64,000 nucleotides of DNA from JBDHTS01 sp044221445 (GCA_044221445.1 JBGAPF010000010.1:1-64000), one strand, 5' to 3'; counted from the stretch's first letter, positions 7,770-13,877 are shown. Numbers and translations are program-made. The notes: generated by a model from the letters alone, not told the origin.

Positions 7770-8108
7770 TTATTCTTTTTCTGACAGATAGACTGTGCAG
7801 TCGGCCTGTACCGCACGCACAGAAACGTATCTGTACTGCACTGAACGTCCGCCACCTATAGAAAAATCATAATATATTCCAGAGGGATAATAATGATCCG
7901 TACTGGCCGCAGAGACTGCGTTGTCGCCGAAACGAACATACACAGGCGCAGTGGCGTACAAAGAAACGATTTTTGTATCGGCGGCAAAGCCTGTTGTATT
8001 ACGGGCGGAGGCTCCTGTTGTCGCGTTTATTGTCTGTGCGCCGTCTGCCTTTAGGCGCAAGGCCTGAATAGTTTGGCTGTTTTCGTCAATAGGAAGAAAA
8101 GTCGTCAT
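7770..8108 (-). CDS. Small phage-virion-like protein of unknown function (112 aa)
   Basis: The ATG at 8108 is chosen because AAGGAACC lies just upstream on the minus strand; the longer frame to 8255 has no support. The protein is rich in small and polar beta residues (GAQTINATTGASARNTTGFA, VYVRFGDNAVSAASTDHYYP) and ends YRYVSVRAVQADCTVYLSEK. This pattern, a beta-rich sheet protein with the fragment PVYVRFG, resembles small decoration or head-tail proteins in phages and phage-like particles, but no phage neighbours are present. I cannot name a family. Its stop abuts the recR stop (convergent). Confidence 0.6.
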   Translation of the reverse strand: MTTFLPIDENSQTIQALRLKADGAQTINATTGASARNTTGFAADTKIVSLYATAPVYVRFGDNAVSAASTDHYYPSGIYYDFSIGGGRSVQYRYVSVRAVQADCTVYLSEKE

Positions 8109-8317
8109 ATGAAAGGTTCCTTTTTGCAATGAAAGGAAGCCATGCGTCCTGCTGTTCTTACCATAACATTTCATCCGCTTCAAGCGGGTCGGATTAGTCA
8201 TCCTAAAAGTTTTTGGAAAGAGATCAGAGCGAACGCAATACGGCTCCTGATCCATTGAAAGTGGCGCTAGTGCCTGTCTCTGTCAAGCAGTTCGGTGCCT
8301 GCATACTGCCGGATGAC

Positions 8318-9163
8318 TTAAGGAGTGGCGCCGGCTTTGGCATTCTGTTTGGAATAAGCAAGAATGTGTTCGATAATCTTCGAACCGACAGGAAGGTCGA
8401 CCAGGCGGATATAAGCCTTCACCTCAGAAAGTTCACTTGCGCAGATATCGTCCATCTTGCTGAGCGCCTCGGCAAAGCGGTTGGCGGCATCGACCGGTTC
8501 CGTTTCATACATCGGACGCTGCAACATCAGGCAGTATTCACTTTTGCCCGTCTGGGCGATGATATCCGACTGACGGCGCAGGCGCACCAGATACTGGGAC
8601 AGTTTGGCGGCCGAATAATCGGCGGCATAAGGGCCGTCCATCTCCAGGATTTCCTTGTAGTTTTCAATCCCGATAAAAACCAGGAACGTGCGCTCTCCAT
8701 ACCGGTCGGCACGGTCGATGCCGGAGAGGAACAGCTGGTTGAAGGCCGATTTGGAGATCACGCCGCCGGCAGAAGGAAAATCTTCGGATTCGTCGCCGAT
8801 CCGGCGGATCAGCCTGGTCAGCCGTCCGGCGTTTTCAATCATGTGCTCCAGCCGGGCCCCGTCAAGGGGTTTGGCAAGCATATCGTTGGCGCCTGATTTC
8901 AAGGCTTCTTCGCGGCTGAGGTCCTGGGACATAAGGATGATATAAGGATAATTTTTAACCGAACGGCGAATGCCCAGCACGACCGGCCTGGCGTTATTCA
9001 GGGGCGCGGGGTCGAAAAAGACAGCGTCGAATTCCTCCCTGCCGAGGCGCTCCAGCGCGCTGTTCTTAACGGCTTCCTCGACAACGGTATGGCCCATTGC
9101 CTCAAGCTTTGAGCGGATCAGCTGGGTTGTCAGCGTATCGCGGTCGATCACGAGGATTTTCAT
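8318..9163 (-). CDS. Response regulator with a degenerate GGDEF-like output domain
   Basis: A 281-residue protein. Residues 1-120 are a receiver domain: acidic residues D7 and D9, a phospho-acceptor aspartate in FDAVFFDPAP (about D53), and the conserved lysine in MLAKPLDG. Residues about 150-270 resemble a diguanylate cyclase domain (FNQLFLSGIDRADRYGERTF ... FIGIENYKEI), but the catalytic GGDEF motif reads GKSEY. Cyclase activity is therefore unlikely; the domain may bind GTP or cyclic-di-GMP, or a partner protein. No histidine kinase is adjacent. ATG 9163 is the first start in the receiver domain. Confidence 0.8.
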   Translation of the reverse strand: MKILVIDRDTLTTQLIRSKLEAMGHTVVEEAVKNSALERLGREEFDAVFFDPAPLNNARPVVLGIRRSVKNYPYIILMSQDLSREEALKSGANDMLAKPLDGARLEHMIENAGRLTRLIRRIGDESEDFPSAGGVISKSAFNQLFLSGIDRADRYGERTFLVFIGIENYKEILEMDGPYAADYSAAKLSQYLVRLRRQSDIIAQTGKSEYCLMLQRPMYETEPVDAANRFAEALSKMDDICASELSEVKAYIRLVDLPVGSKIIEHILAYSKQNAKAGATP

Positions 9164-9277
9164 GGCAGGAGAAGTCCTTGAGAAGAGTCAATTACCGTTC
9201 GCAGCCCAAGCATAGGCCGAAGGTCTTTAAAAGAGGGTTAAAAAAGCGGGAAAAGGCCTTTTTTCCGCAAAACAGTG

Positions 9278-9285
9278 TTATTATA
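9278..9285. repeat. Left 8-bp target-site duplication
   Basis: TTATTATA directly precedes the left inverted repeat of the IS element. An identical copy follows the right inverted repeat at 11306-11313. An 8-bp duplication is within the normal range for IS1-family transposition. Confidence 0.9.
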
Positions 9286-9303
9286 GGTACTGACTCAGTT
9301 TCA
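9286..9303 (+). repeat. Left terminal inverted repeat (IRL) of the IS1-family element
   Basis: GGTACTGACTCAGTTTCA, identical in all 18 positions to the reverse complement of the right end. It is the presumed binding and cleavage site of the transposase. Confidence 0.92.
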
Positions 9304-9347
9304 GTTAAAACTTGAATGCTCAAGCATCAAGAGCCTATACTACCCCC

Positions 9348-9548
9348 ATGGACGATATGAACACATGGGCCAAATCCATTATGGACAAGATTTCCGACAA
9401 GACCAAGAACCCTCATGCCGTCGCTATGGGAAAACTAGGCGGACCGAAAGGCGGGAAAGCCAGGGCCGAAAAGCTGAGTGCGGAAGAACGCTCCGATATC
9501 GCTAAAAAGGGCGCCGCGGCGCGCTGGAAAAAGAAAAAACTCAAATAA
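9348..9548 (+). CDS. IS passenger: small basic protein with GG-KGG-ARA motif (66 aa)
   Basis: The product is lysine/alanine-rich and carries the pattern GKLGGPKGGKARAEKLSAEE followed by IAKKGAAARWKKKK. This motif recurs in small basic proteins of unknown function scattered through bacteria and their mobile elements; the basic tail suggests nucleic-acid binding. The ATG at 9348 gives 66 residues, while a TTG at 9312 would place translation inside the subterminal palindrome and is less likely. No good Shine-Dalgarno sequence is visible. The gene lies 45 bases from the left inverted repeat, so it belongs to the element. A role in controlling transposition is possible but unproven. Confidence 0.65.
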   Translation: MDDMNTWAKSIMDKISDKTKNPHAVAMGKLGGPKGGKARAEKLSAEERSDIAKKGAAARWKKKKLK

Positions 9549-9551
9549 ATT

Positions 9552-9580
9552 TTGCCTTAAACCCGCCAATCCATTACATA
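9552..9580 (+). promoter_or_regulatory. Predicted promoter of the structured leader / 105-aa gene
   Basis: TTGCCT (9552-9557) and TACATA (9575-9580) are separated by 17 bases. Transcription would start near 9587, directly before the first paired base of the RNA structure (9591). This placement supports both predictions. Confidence 0.5.
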
Positions 9581-9590
9581 CTGTCATAAC

Positions 9591-9760
9591 CGGGGCGTGA
9601 TAACCCTTTGTTCTGTGCGGCTTGTATGACCGCATCATACTCCTCGACCCTATGGTCGGGGAGGCGCTGATGTATGTACAAGGCCTTCGGGCCTAAAGAT
9701 CAGCGCGACCCTTCACAGAACGGGTTTATCAACTCCCCGATCACCAGGTTCGAGGGAGTT
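9591..9760 (+). ncRNA. Structured RNA leader with riboswitch-like layout, inside the IS
   Basis: Helices found by eye: P1, CGGGGCGTGATAACCC (9591-9606) with 9722-9739, long with small bulges; P2, GTTCTGTG (9610-9617) with CACAGAAC (9714-9721), 8 bp perfect; P3, 9616-9620 with 9630-9634, which partly competes with P2; P4, 9642-9649 with 9654-9661, 4-base loop; P5, GCGCTGAT (9664-9671) with ATCAGCGC (9699-9706), perfect; P6, AGGCC-TTCG-GGCCT (9681-9694), a C(UUCG)G tetraloop that fixes the plus strand as the sense strand. P1 shares bases 9731-9737 (AACTCCC) with an alternative 7-bp hairpin to GGGAGTT (9754-9760). That hairpin would hide the ribosome binding site of the gene at 9765. I do not recognise the RNA class, and the ligand, if any, is unknown. 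Confidence 0.65.
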
Positions 9761-9764
9761 TGGA

Positions 9765-10082
9765 ATGAAATTTATTTATTTGAATATTTTGATCACGGTG
9801 GCTGTCGTTGGTTATTTCTGGACCCAACGCTATGAACCGCTAGAACGTTTGGGCGCAGGATCTCCGCTGTATGGCGTATGGGACCACTGGCAGCAAAAAT
9901 ACTGTTACAGCCTTGTGAAAGATTCCAAAGGTGTAAGTTGCTCATATGCCGGGATACGCGAGCAAATTGAGAGCCGATCTGATCCTGAATTTTCCGAGAT
10001 GCTTCCTGAACTTACTAAAGAAGACGACGAAGCGTTCGCTAAAATTGTCAACGATTACAAAGCGTCGCAAAAAATTCCATGA
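9765..10082 (+). CDS. IS passenger: small membrane-anchored protein (105 aa)
   Basis: Unknown function. The ATG at 9765 follows GAGGGAG (9752-9758) with good spacing. Residues 2-20 (KFIYLNILITVAVVGYFW) form a single membrane anchor without a cleavage site. The rest is soluble and acidic at the end (SEMLPELTKEDDEAFAKIV), with two cysteines (KYCYSL, VSCSYAG) that could form a disulphide if exported. The gene follows the structured leader and is closed by a terminator at 10159-10188, so it looks like its own regulated operon within the insertion sequence. It is more AT-rich than the chromosome around it. Confidence 0.75.
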   Translation: MKFIYLNILITVAVVGYFWTQRYEPLERLGAGSPLYGVWDHWQQKYCYSLVKDSKGVSCSYAGIREQIESRSDPEFSEMLPELTKEDDEAFAKIVNDYKASQKIP

Positions 10083-10158
10083 CACCGTGTAATAGACTGT
10101 AATTATTTAAAAAATTGTTTTTCAGACTCAACTTTTTGGGTGAAATAACGTATAAAAG

Positions 10159-10189
10159 AAAAAGCTGGAGGTATGAACTCCAGCTTTTA
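10159..10189 (+). terminator. Bidirectional intrinsic terminator
   Basis: AAAAGCTGGAG and CTCCAGCTTTT form a perfect 11-bp stem around a 7-base loop, with A and T runs on either side. It closes the transcript of the 105-aa passenger gene and would shield the transposase region from read-through. Confidence 0.85.
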
Positions 10190-10272
10190 AATCCGTAAAC
10201 GTAGCAACCGTTTCCGGACCAAGATTTCTATTGCTTTGAATTTATCCTGTTCGAAGCTTTTGGTCAAGAAGC

Positions 10273-10301
10273 GGTTGCTCAAAACAGAAGCAGGAGCAAC
10301 C
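10273..10301 (+). promoter_or_regulatory. Hairpin covering the ribosome binding site of the 32-aa peptide
   Basis: GGTTGCTC (10273-10280) pairs perfectly with GAGCAACC (10294-10301). The right arm contains part of the Shine-Dalgarno sequence AGGAG (10292-10296) for the ATG at 10306, so the folded form should reduce its translation. Confidence 0.5.
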
Positions 10302-10305
10302 TGAC

Positions 10306-10404
10306 ATGACTCGCAGAAACAAACTCTCAAAAAACCAAAAACTCGACCTTCTCTCTTCCGGAATCCGCCTTCTGGCGGCAATTCTGTATCTTATAAAACA
10401 TTGA
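10306..10404 (+). CDS. IS passenger: 32-aa hydrophobic peptide, possible toxin-like
   Basis: The ATG at 10306 lies 9 bases after AGGAG. The peptide has a basic, polar N terminus (MTRRNKLSKNQKLD) and a C-terminal hydrophobic helix (IRLLAAILYLI) ending in KH. A short basic region plus one membrane helix, with a sequestered ribosome binding site, is the usual layout of type I toxin-like or membrane-stress peptides, but no antisense RNA is identified here. It could also be an upstream peptide controlling transposase translation, as it ends 55 bases before that gene. The call rests on layout only. Confidence 0.4.
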   Translation: MTRRNKLSKNQKLDLLSSGIRLLAAILYLIKH

Positions 10405-10420
10405 AATACATAAAATAATA

Positions 10421-10450
10421 CCATAATACTTGAACGCTTAAGTATTATGG
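10421..10450. promoter_or_regulatory. Perfect 11-bp palindrome before the transposase start
   Basis: CCATAATACTT (10421-10431) and AAGTATTATGG (10440-10450) pair perfectly around an 8-base loop and end 9 bases before the transposase ATG. A hairpin here would restrict ribosome access from outside transcripts, a common way for insertion sequences to keep transposase low. Its core (ACTTGAACGCTTAAGTATTA) closely matches sequence next to the left end of the element (9310-9329), differing only by C/T transitions. Confidence 0.65.
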
Positions 10451-10459
10451 ATTATTCTT

Positions 10460-11290
10460 ATGTCCATGAACAGATTGTCCGTTCAGAAACGCGCGCAGAT
10501 CGTCCAGCTTCTGGTCGAAGGCGTCTCCATGCGCGCGGCATCCCGCATCACCGGCTGTTCGATCAACACCGTGATCAAGCTGTTGTGCGACGTGGGTGAA
10601 GCCTGTCTGGACTATCAGGACCGCATGTTCGTCGACCTGCCCTGCACACGCGTCCAGGTCGACGAACTCTGCAGCTATGTCGGCTGCCGGCGGAAGAACG
10701 AAGGAAAGACGATCAAGGACCATCCCGGCGAAGTCTGGGTATGGACCGCGATCTGCGCGGATACCAAGCTCATTCCGGTCGTCACGGTCGGGGACCGGTC
10801 GCTGGTCATGGCCAAAATTTTCATGAAGGATCTCGCCGTCCGTCTGAAAAACCGGGTGCAACTGACCAGCGACGGTTTCAGCGCCTACGAGATGGCGACA
10901 GACGAAGCTTTCGGCATCGATGTCGATTTCGGTATGCTGATCAAACAATACGACCACGAAGGAAGCGCGCGCCAACGTTACAAAGGTGCCCTGCGACACC
11001 CGAAAATCGGCAATCCCGATCCCAGGCACATTTCGACCAGCTATATCGAACGGTCGAACCTGACGCTGCGCATGGGCTGCAAGCGGTTCACGCGGCAAAC
11101 GAATGCCTTTTCCAAGCTTTTAAGAAATCACATCCTTGCTTTGGCTTTGCACCACATGCATTACAATTTCGGCAGGATTCACAGTTCCTTGCGGGTTTCC
11201 CCCGCCATGGCGGCAGGTATAAGCCCAGTCTTGTGGTCTTTCGAGGATATCGTCAGAATGTCCGATGGCTACTGGATGTCAGCGAAATGA
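10460..11290 (+). CDS. IS1-family transposase (single-frame type)
   Basis: A 276-residue DDE transposase encoded in one frame, without the programmed frameshift of classical IS1. An N-terminal helix-turn-helix (KRAQIVQLLVEGVSMRAASR ... SINTVIKLL) precedes the catalytic domain. The likely acidic triad is D in RVQVDELCSYVG, D in LTSDGFSAYE and E in STSYIERSNLTLRMG. HYNFGRIHSSLRVSPAMAAG near the C terminus is typical of this family. The frame is intact and its stop codon is built from the right inverted repeat. ATG 10460 or 10466 may be used; neither has a strong ribosome binding site. Confidence 0.92.
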   Translation: MSMNRLSVQKRAQIVQLLVEGVSMRAASRITGCSINTVIKLLCDVGEACLDYQDRMFVDLPCTRVQVDELCSYVGCRRKNEGKTIKDHPGEVWVWTAICADTKLIPVVTVGDRSLVMAKIFMKDLAVRLKNRVQLTSDGFSAYEMATDEAFGIDVDFGMLIKQYDHEGSARQRYKGALRHPKIGNPDPRHISTSYIERSNLTLRMGCKRFTRQTNAFSKLLRNHILALALHHMHYNFGRIHSSLRVSPAMAAGISPVLWSFEDIVRMSDGYWMSAK

Positions 11291-11305
11291 AACTGAGTCA
11301 GTACC
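11288..11305 (-). repeat. Right terminal inverted repeat (IRR)
   Basis: TGAAACTGAGTCAGTACC, the exact reverse complement of the left end. Its first three bases serve as the transposase stop codon. Confidence 0.92.
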
Positions 11306-11313
11306 TTATTATA
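11306..11313. repeat. Right 8-bp target-site duplication
   Basis: TTATTATA, identical to 9278-9285. The reconstructed empty site reads ...CAGTG-TTATTATA-AACCTG-TTGACA, so the insertion lies only a few bases upstream of the tRNA promoter. Confidence 0.9.
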
Positions 11314-11320
11314 AACCTGT

Positions 11321-11349
11321 TTGACATTGCTGTCACTCTGGGTTAGAAC
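11321..11349 (+). promoter_or_regulatory. Predicted promoter of tRNA-Leu
   Basis: TTGACA (11321-11326), a 17-base spacer and TAGAAC (11344-11349) lie 16 bases upstream of the tRNA. The -35 box begins 15 bases after the right end of the IS element, so any upstream activating sequence has been replaced by IS sequence. Confidence 0.6.
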
Positions 11350-11365
11350 GTCCCCCTGTCGTTAA

Positions 11366-11452
11366 GCCCAGATGGCGGAATTGGTAGACGCACTAGCTTC
11401 AGGTGCTAGCGGTCGTAAGATCGTGGAGGTTCGAGTCCTCTTCTGGGCACCA
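11366..11452 (+). tRNA. tRNA-Leu (anticodon CAG)
   Basis: An 87-nt gene including an encoded CCA end. The acceptor stem GCCCAGA / TCTGGGC is perfect. The anticodon loop TTCAGGT gives CAG (11400-11402), reading CUG codons. The long variable arm expected of tRNA-Leu and the T-arm GGTTCGAGTCC are present. Confidence 0.97.
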
Positions 11453-11607
11453 TCTTTGCCTGGCCGTTTCGGCCCGGCGGCTGGTCTGGATTTCTACCAA
11501 ATCCCCTGATGTTATAAAAATCACGTTCGTTCAGGACGGTTCGACGCTTGGCAGGACTTCGCAATCCAGATACGTTAGCTGAATTGCAAGATAAAGGCGC
11601 ACAATCC

Positions 11608-12219
11608 ATGACCATTACGCTACATCGGGGCGATCTTCCGGCAGATATCACTTTTGGCGCCAGCGTCGCCATCGATACGGAGGCTATGGGCCTTAACAAC
11701 CACCGCGACCGGCTATGCCTGGTGCAATTATCGGCGGGGGATGGGACGGCGCATCTGGTGCAGTTTCCGGACAGGAATTATGCCGCCCCCAACTTGAAAA
11801 AACTGCTCGGCGATCCGAAGATCGAAAAGATCTTTCATTTTGCGCGATTCGACTATGCCATTCTCCGCCATTATCTAAATGCCGAATGTACGCCGTTATA
11901 TTGCACGCGGATCGCCTCGATGTTGACCCGCACTTTTTCCGATAAGCACGGCCTGCGCGAGTTGTGCCGGGAAATGCTGAGCCTGGAAGTAAACAAGCAG
12001 CAACAATCTTCCGACTGGGGGTCGGACACGCTGACGCAGGAGCAGATGGCGTACGCGGCAAACGATGTCTTCCATCTTCACGCGCTGCGTAAAAAGCTGG
12101 ACGTGATGCTGGAACGCGAAGGGCGGGCGAGCTTGGCAAAAAGCTGCTTCGACTTTATCCCCACGCGCGCGGCGCTCGACCTGGCAGGCTGGGACAATGT
12201 CGATATCTTCGCCCATTGA
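11608..12219 (+). CDS. Ribonuclease D-like 3'-5' exonuclease (short form)
   Basis: A 203-residue DEDD-family exonuclease. The motifs are in order: VAIDTEAMGL (Asp and Glu metal ligands), FHFARFDYAILRHYL (second Asp) and AANDVFHLHALR (third Asp, with the tyrosine or histidine of the Exo III motif). It lacks the HRDC domain of full-length E. coli RNase D, which is usual in alphaproteobacteria. The enzyme trims 3' ends of stable RNA precursors. ATG 11608 follows AAAGG and is preferred over the ATG at 11548. kdsD follows after 16 bases. Confidence 0.88.
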   Translation: MTITLHRGDLPADITFGASVAIDTEAMGLNNHRDRLCLVQLSAGDGTAHLVQFPDRNYAAPNLKKLLGDPKIEKIFHFARFDYAILRHYLNAECTPLYCTRIASMLTRTFSDKHGLRELCREMLSLEVNKQQQSSDWGSDTLTQEQMAYAANDVFHLHALRKKLDVMLEREGRASLAKSCFDFIPTRAALDLAGWDNVDIFAH

Positions 12220-12235
12220 AAACAAGGCAGGATCC

Positions 12236-13228
12236 ATGACGTCACACGGCACGGATGTCGAAAACGGACTGCGGGTCCTGAAAACCGAGATTGAAGGGCT
12301 GACGGCGCTGGCCGACGGCCTCGACAGCCGCTTCGGCGACGCTGTCCAGGCCATTCATGCCTTGAAAAACCGTCCGGCGAAACGCGGACGGCTGATCGTG
12401 GCAGGCATCGGCAAAAGCGGCCACGTCGCCAGGAAGATCGCGGCCACGCTGTCCTCCACAGGCACGCCGTCGCATTTCGTCCATCCGGGCGAGGCAAGCC
12501 ATGGCGACCTCGGCATGGTGACGGAAGACGACGTCGTCCTGATGCTGTCCAATTCCGGCGAAAACGCCGAACTGTCCGACCTGATCCATTACACCCGCCG
12601 CTATGGCATATGCCTGATCGCCATGACGGGCAACGTTTCCAGCACACTGGCGAAACATGCCGATACGGTGCTGCTGCTGCCGAAAGTGCCCGAAGCCTGC
12701 CCCAACGGCCTTGCGCCGACGACCTCCACGACCATGATGATGGCTCTGGGCGATGCGCTGGCGGTCGCCCTTCTGGAAAAAATGGGCCTGACCAAAGAGC
12801 AGTATAAAGTGTTCCATCCCGGCGGCAAGCTGGGCCAGCGCCTGATGACCGTCGCCGAGATCATGCATGGCGGCGACAGCCTCCCCCTGGTGGGCGATAC
12901 GGCCCGGATGGACGAGGCGCTTCTGGCCCTGACAGGGAAAAATCTTGGCTGCGTCCTGGTGACGGATGCCGGCGGCGTCCTGCAGGGCATCATCACCGAT
13001 GGAGACCTGAAACGGCATATGTCCCCTGACCTGCTTCAGAAGACGGTCACGACTGTTATGACGCGCTCCCCGCGCACCATTCCCGCCGATTCCCTTGCCG
13101 TCGAGGCCGTGAACGTCATGACGCGAACGCCTGGCCATTACCTGACCAGCCTGGTGGTGACCGATGCAACAGGCCGGCTGGCCGGGCTGATACGCCTGCA
13201 GGATTGTCTGCAGCTTGGCATCGTCTGA
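12236..13228 (+). CDS. kdsD: D-arabinose-5-phosphate isomerase (KpsF/GutQ family)
   Basis: A 330-residue cytoplasmic enzyme converting ribulose-5-phosphate to arabinose-5-phosphate, the first step towards Kdo for lipopolysaccharide. Residues about 45-180 are a SIS domain (LIVAGIGKSGHVARKIAATL, THFVHPGEASHGDLGM-like segment, LSNSGENAELSDLI). Two CBS domains follow (about 210-330), including GCVLVTDAGGVLQGIITDGD. The ATG at 12236 is preferred over 12197, which would overlap RNase D. The stop overlaps the lptC start (TGATG), so translation is probably coupled. Confidence 0.92.
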   Translation: MTSHGTDVENGLRVLKTEIEGLTALADGLDSRFGDAVQAIHALKNRPAKRGRLIVAGIGKSGHVARKIAATLSSTGTPSHFVHPGEASHGDLGMVTEDDVVLMLSNSGENAELSDLIHYTRRYGICLIAMTGNVSSTLAKHADTVLLLPKVPEACPNGLAPTTSTTMMMALGDALAVALLEKMGLTKEQYKVFHPGGKLGQRLMTVAEIMHGGDSLPLVGDTARMDEALLALTGKNLGCVLVTDAGGVLQGIITDGDLKRHMSPDLLQKTVTTVMTRSPRTIPADSLAVEAVNVMTRTPGHYLTSLVVTDATGRLAGLIRLQDCLQLGIV

Positions 13229-13875
13229 TGGCGGACAGGCCAAGTGAACGCCTGACCAGACTCGCGACCGCCCGCGCGCCTGTCGCCGCCAGCCATAATT
13301 ACAGCAAGGTTGTCGGTATTCTCCGGCTGGTTCTGCCGCTTCTGGCGCTCACCATCGTCGTCGTCGTGATGGCCTGGCCGAAAATGGACCGCATACCCGA
13401 GCGCATGGCCGAAGATAACGCGTCGCGGAAGGCGGGTGGCAACGAACTGGTCAATCCGCGCTTTGAAAGCCAGGACAAGGAAGGCCAGCCTTATGTCGTC
13501 ACTGCCGCGCGGGCCGAACAGAGCAACGCCGACAAGGATGTCGTGCTGCTCGACAAACCGCACGGCCATGCGATCCTGAAAAATGCCGATGTCATCGACC
13601 TGACCTCCGACGAAGGAGCGTACCGCCAAAAGGCGCAGCGTCTGATGCTTAAAGGTACGGTAACCCTGAACCATGTCGACGGGTATGTCGTTTATACCGA
13701 CCGACTGATGGTCGACATGGCCGCTGAAAAAGCCTGGACGGATACGGATGTAAGGGGCAGCGGTCCCGCGGGTACGCTGCAGGCGAAGGGAATGCAGGCG
13801 GATATCGCTTCAGGAGTACTTATTTTTACCGGTCCCGCAACATTGATTATCAACCGTTCCGTCAAAGGTCTTTGA
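13228..13875 (+). CDS. lptC: LptC-like LPS export protein
   Basis: A 215-residue bitopic inner-membrane protein. One transmembrane helix (ILRLVLPLLALTIVVVVMAW, about residues 31-50) is followed by a periplasmic beta-jellyroll region (VNPRFESQDKEGQPYVVTAA ... GAYRQKAQRLMLKGTVTLNH ...). LptC joins the LptB2FG transporter to the LptA bridge. The weak sequence conservation is normal for the family; assignment rests on topology, the repeated beta pattern and position between kdsD and lptA. Start ATG 13228 overlaps the kdsD stop. Confidence 0.85.
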   Translation: MADRPSERLTRLATARAPVAASHNYSKVVGILRLVLPLLALTIVVVVMAWPKMDRIPERMAEDNASRKAGGNELVNPRFESQDKEGQPYVVTAARAEQSNADKDVVLLDKPHGHAILKNADVIDLTSDEGAYRQKAQRLMLKGTVTLNHVDGYVVYTDRLMVDMAAEKAWTDTDVRGSGPAGTLQAKGMQADIASGVLIFTGPATLIINRSVKGL

Positions 13876-13877
13876 AA

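Larger units (their letters stand above)
9286..11305. mobile_element. Complete IS1-family element with passenger genes (2,020 bp)
   Basis: The element is bounded by perfect 18-bp inverted repeats: GGTACTGACTCAGTTTCA at 9286-9303 and its reverse complement at 11288-11305. Both ends are flanked by the same 8-bp target duplication, so the whole 2 kb moved as one unit. The transposase occupies only the last 830 bases, and its TGA stop is the first three bases of the right repeat. The left 1.15 kb holds passenger sequence: a 66-aa basic protein, a promoter and structured RNA leader, a 105-aa membrane-anchored protein, a terminator and a 32-aa hydrophobic peptide. Simple IS1-family elements are much shorter (about 0.7-1 kb). 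Perfect ends and duplications suggest recent insertion and probable activity. Confidence 0.93.

Noticed and set aside
8213..8896. 227-codon open frame on the plus strand
   Set aside because: Antisense of the response regulator gene, which shows clear receiver-domain residues.
9745..9760. T-arm-like sequence GGTTCGAGGG after the structured RNA, suggesting a tRNA-like or Y-RNA-like (YrlA) module
   Set aside because: No matching acceptor or anticodon arms. The same bases form the ribosome binding site and its sequestering hairpin, which explains them better.
9286..10459. Idea that the passenger block is ordinary chromosome beside a short IS at 10.4-11.3 kb
   Set aside because: No left inverted repeat is present near 10.4 kb. 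The only matching end is at 9286, and the target duplication flanks 9286-11305.
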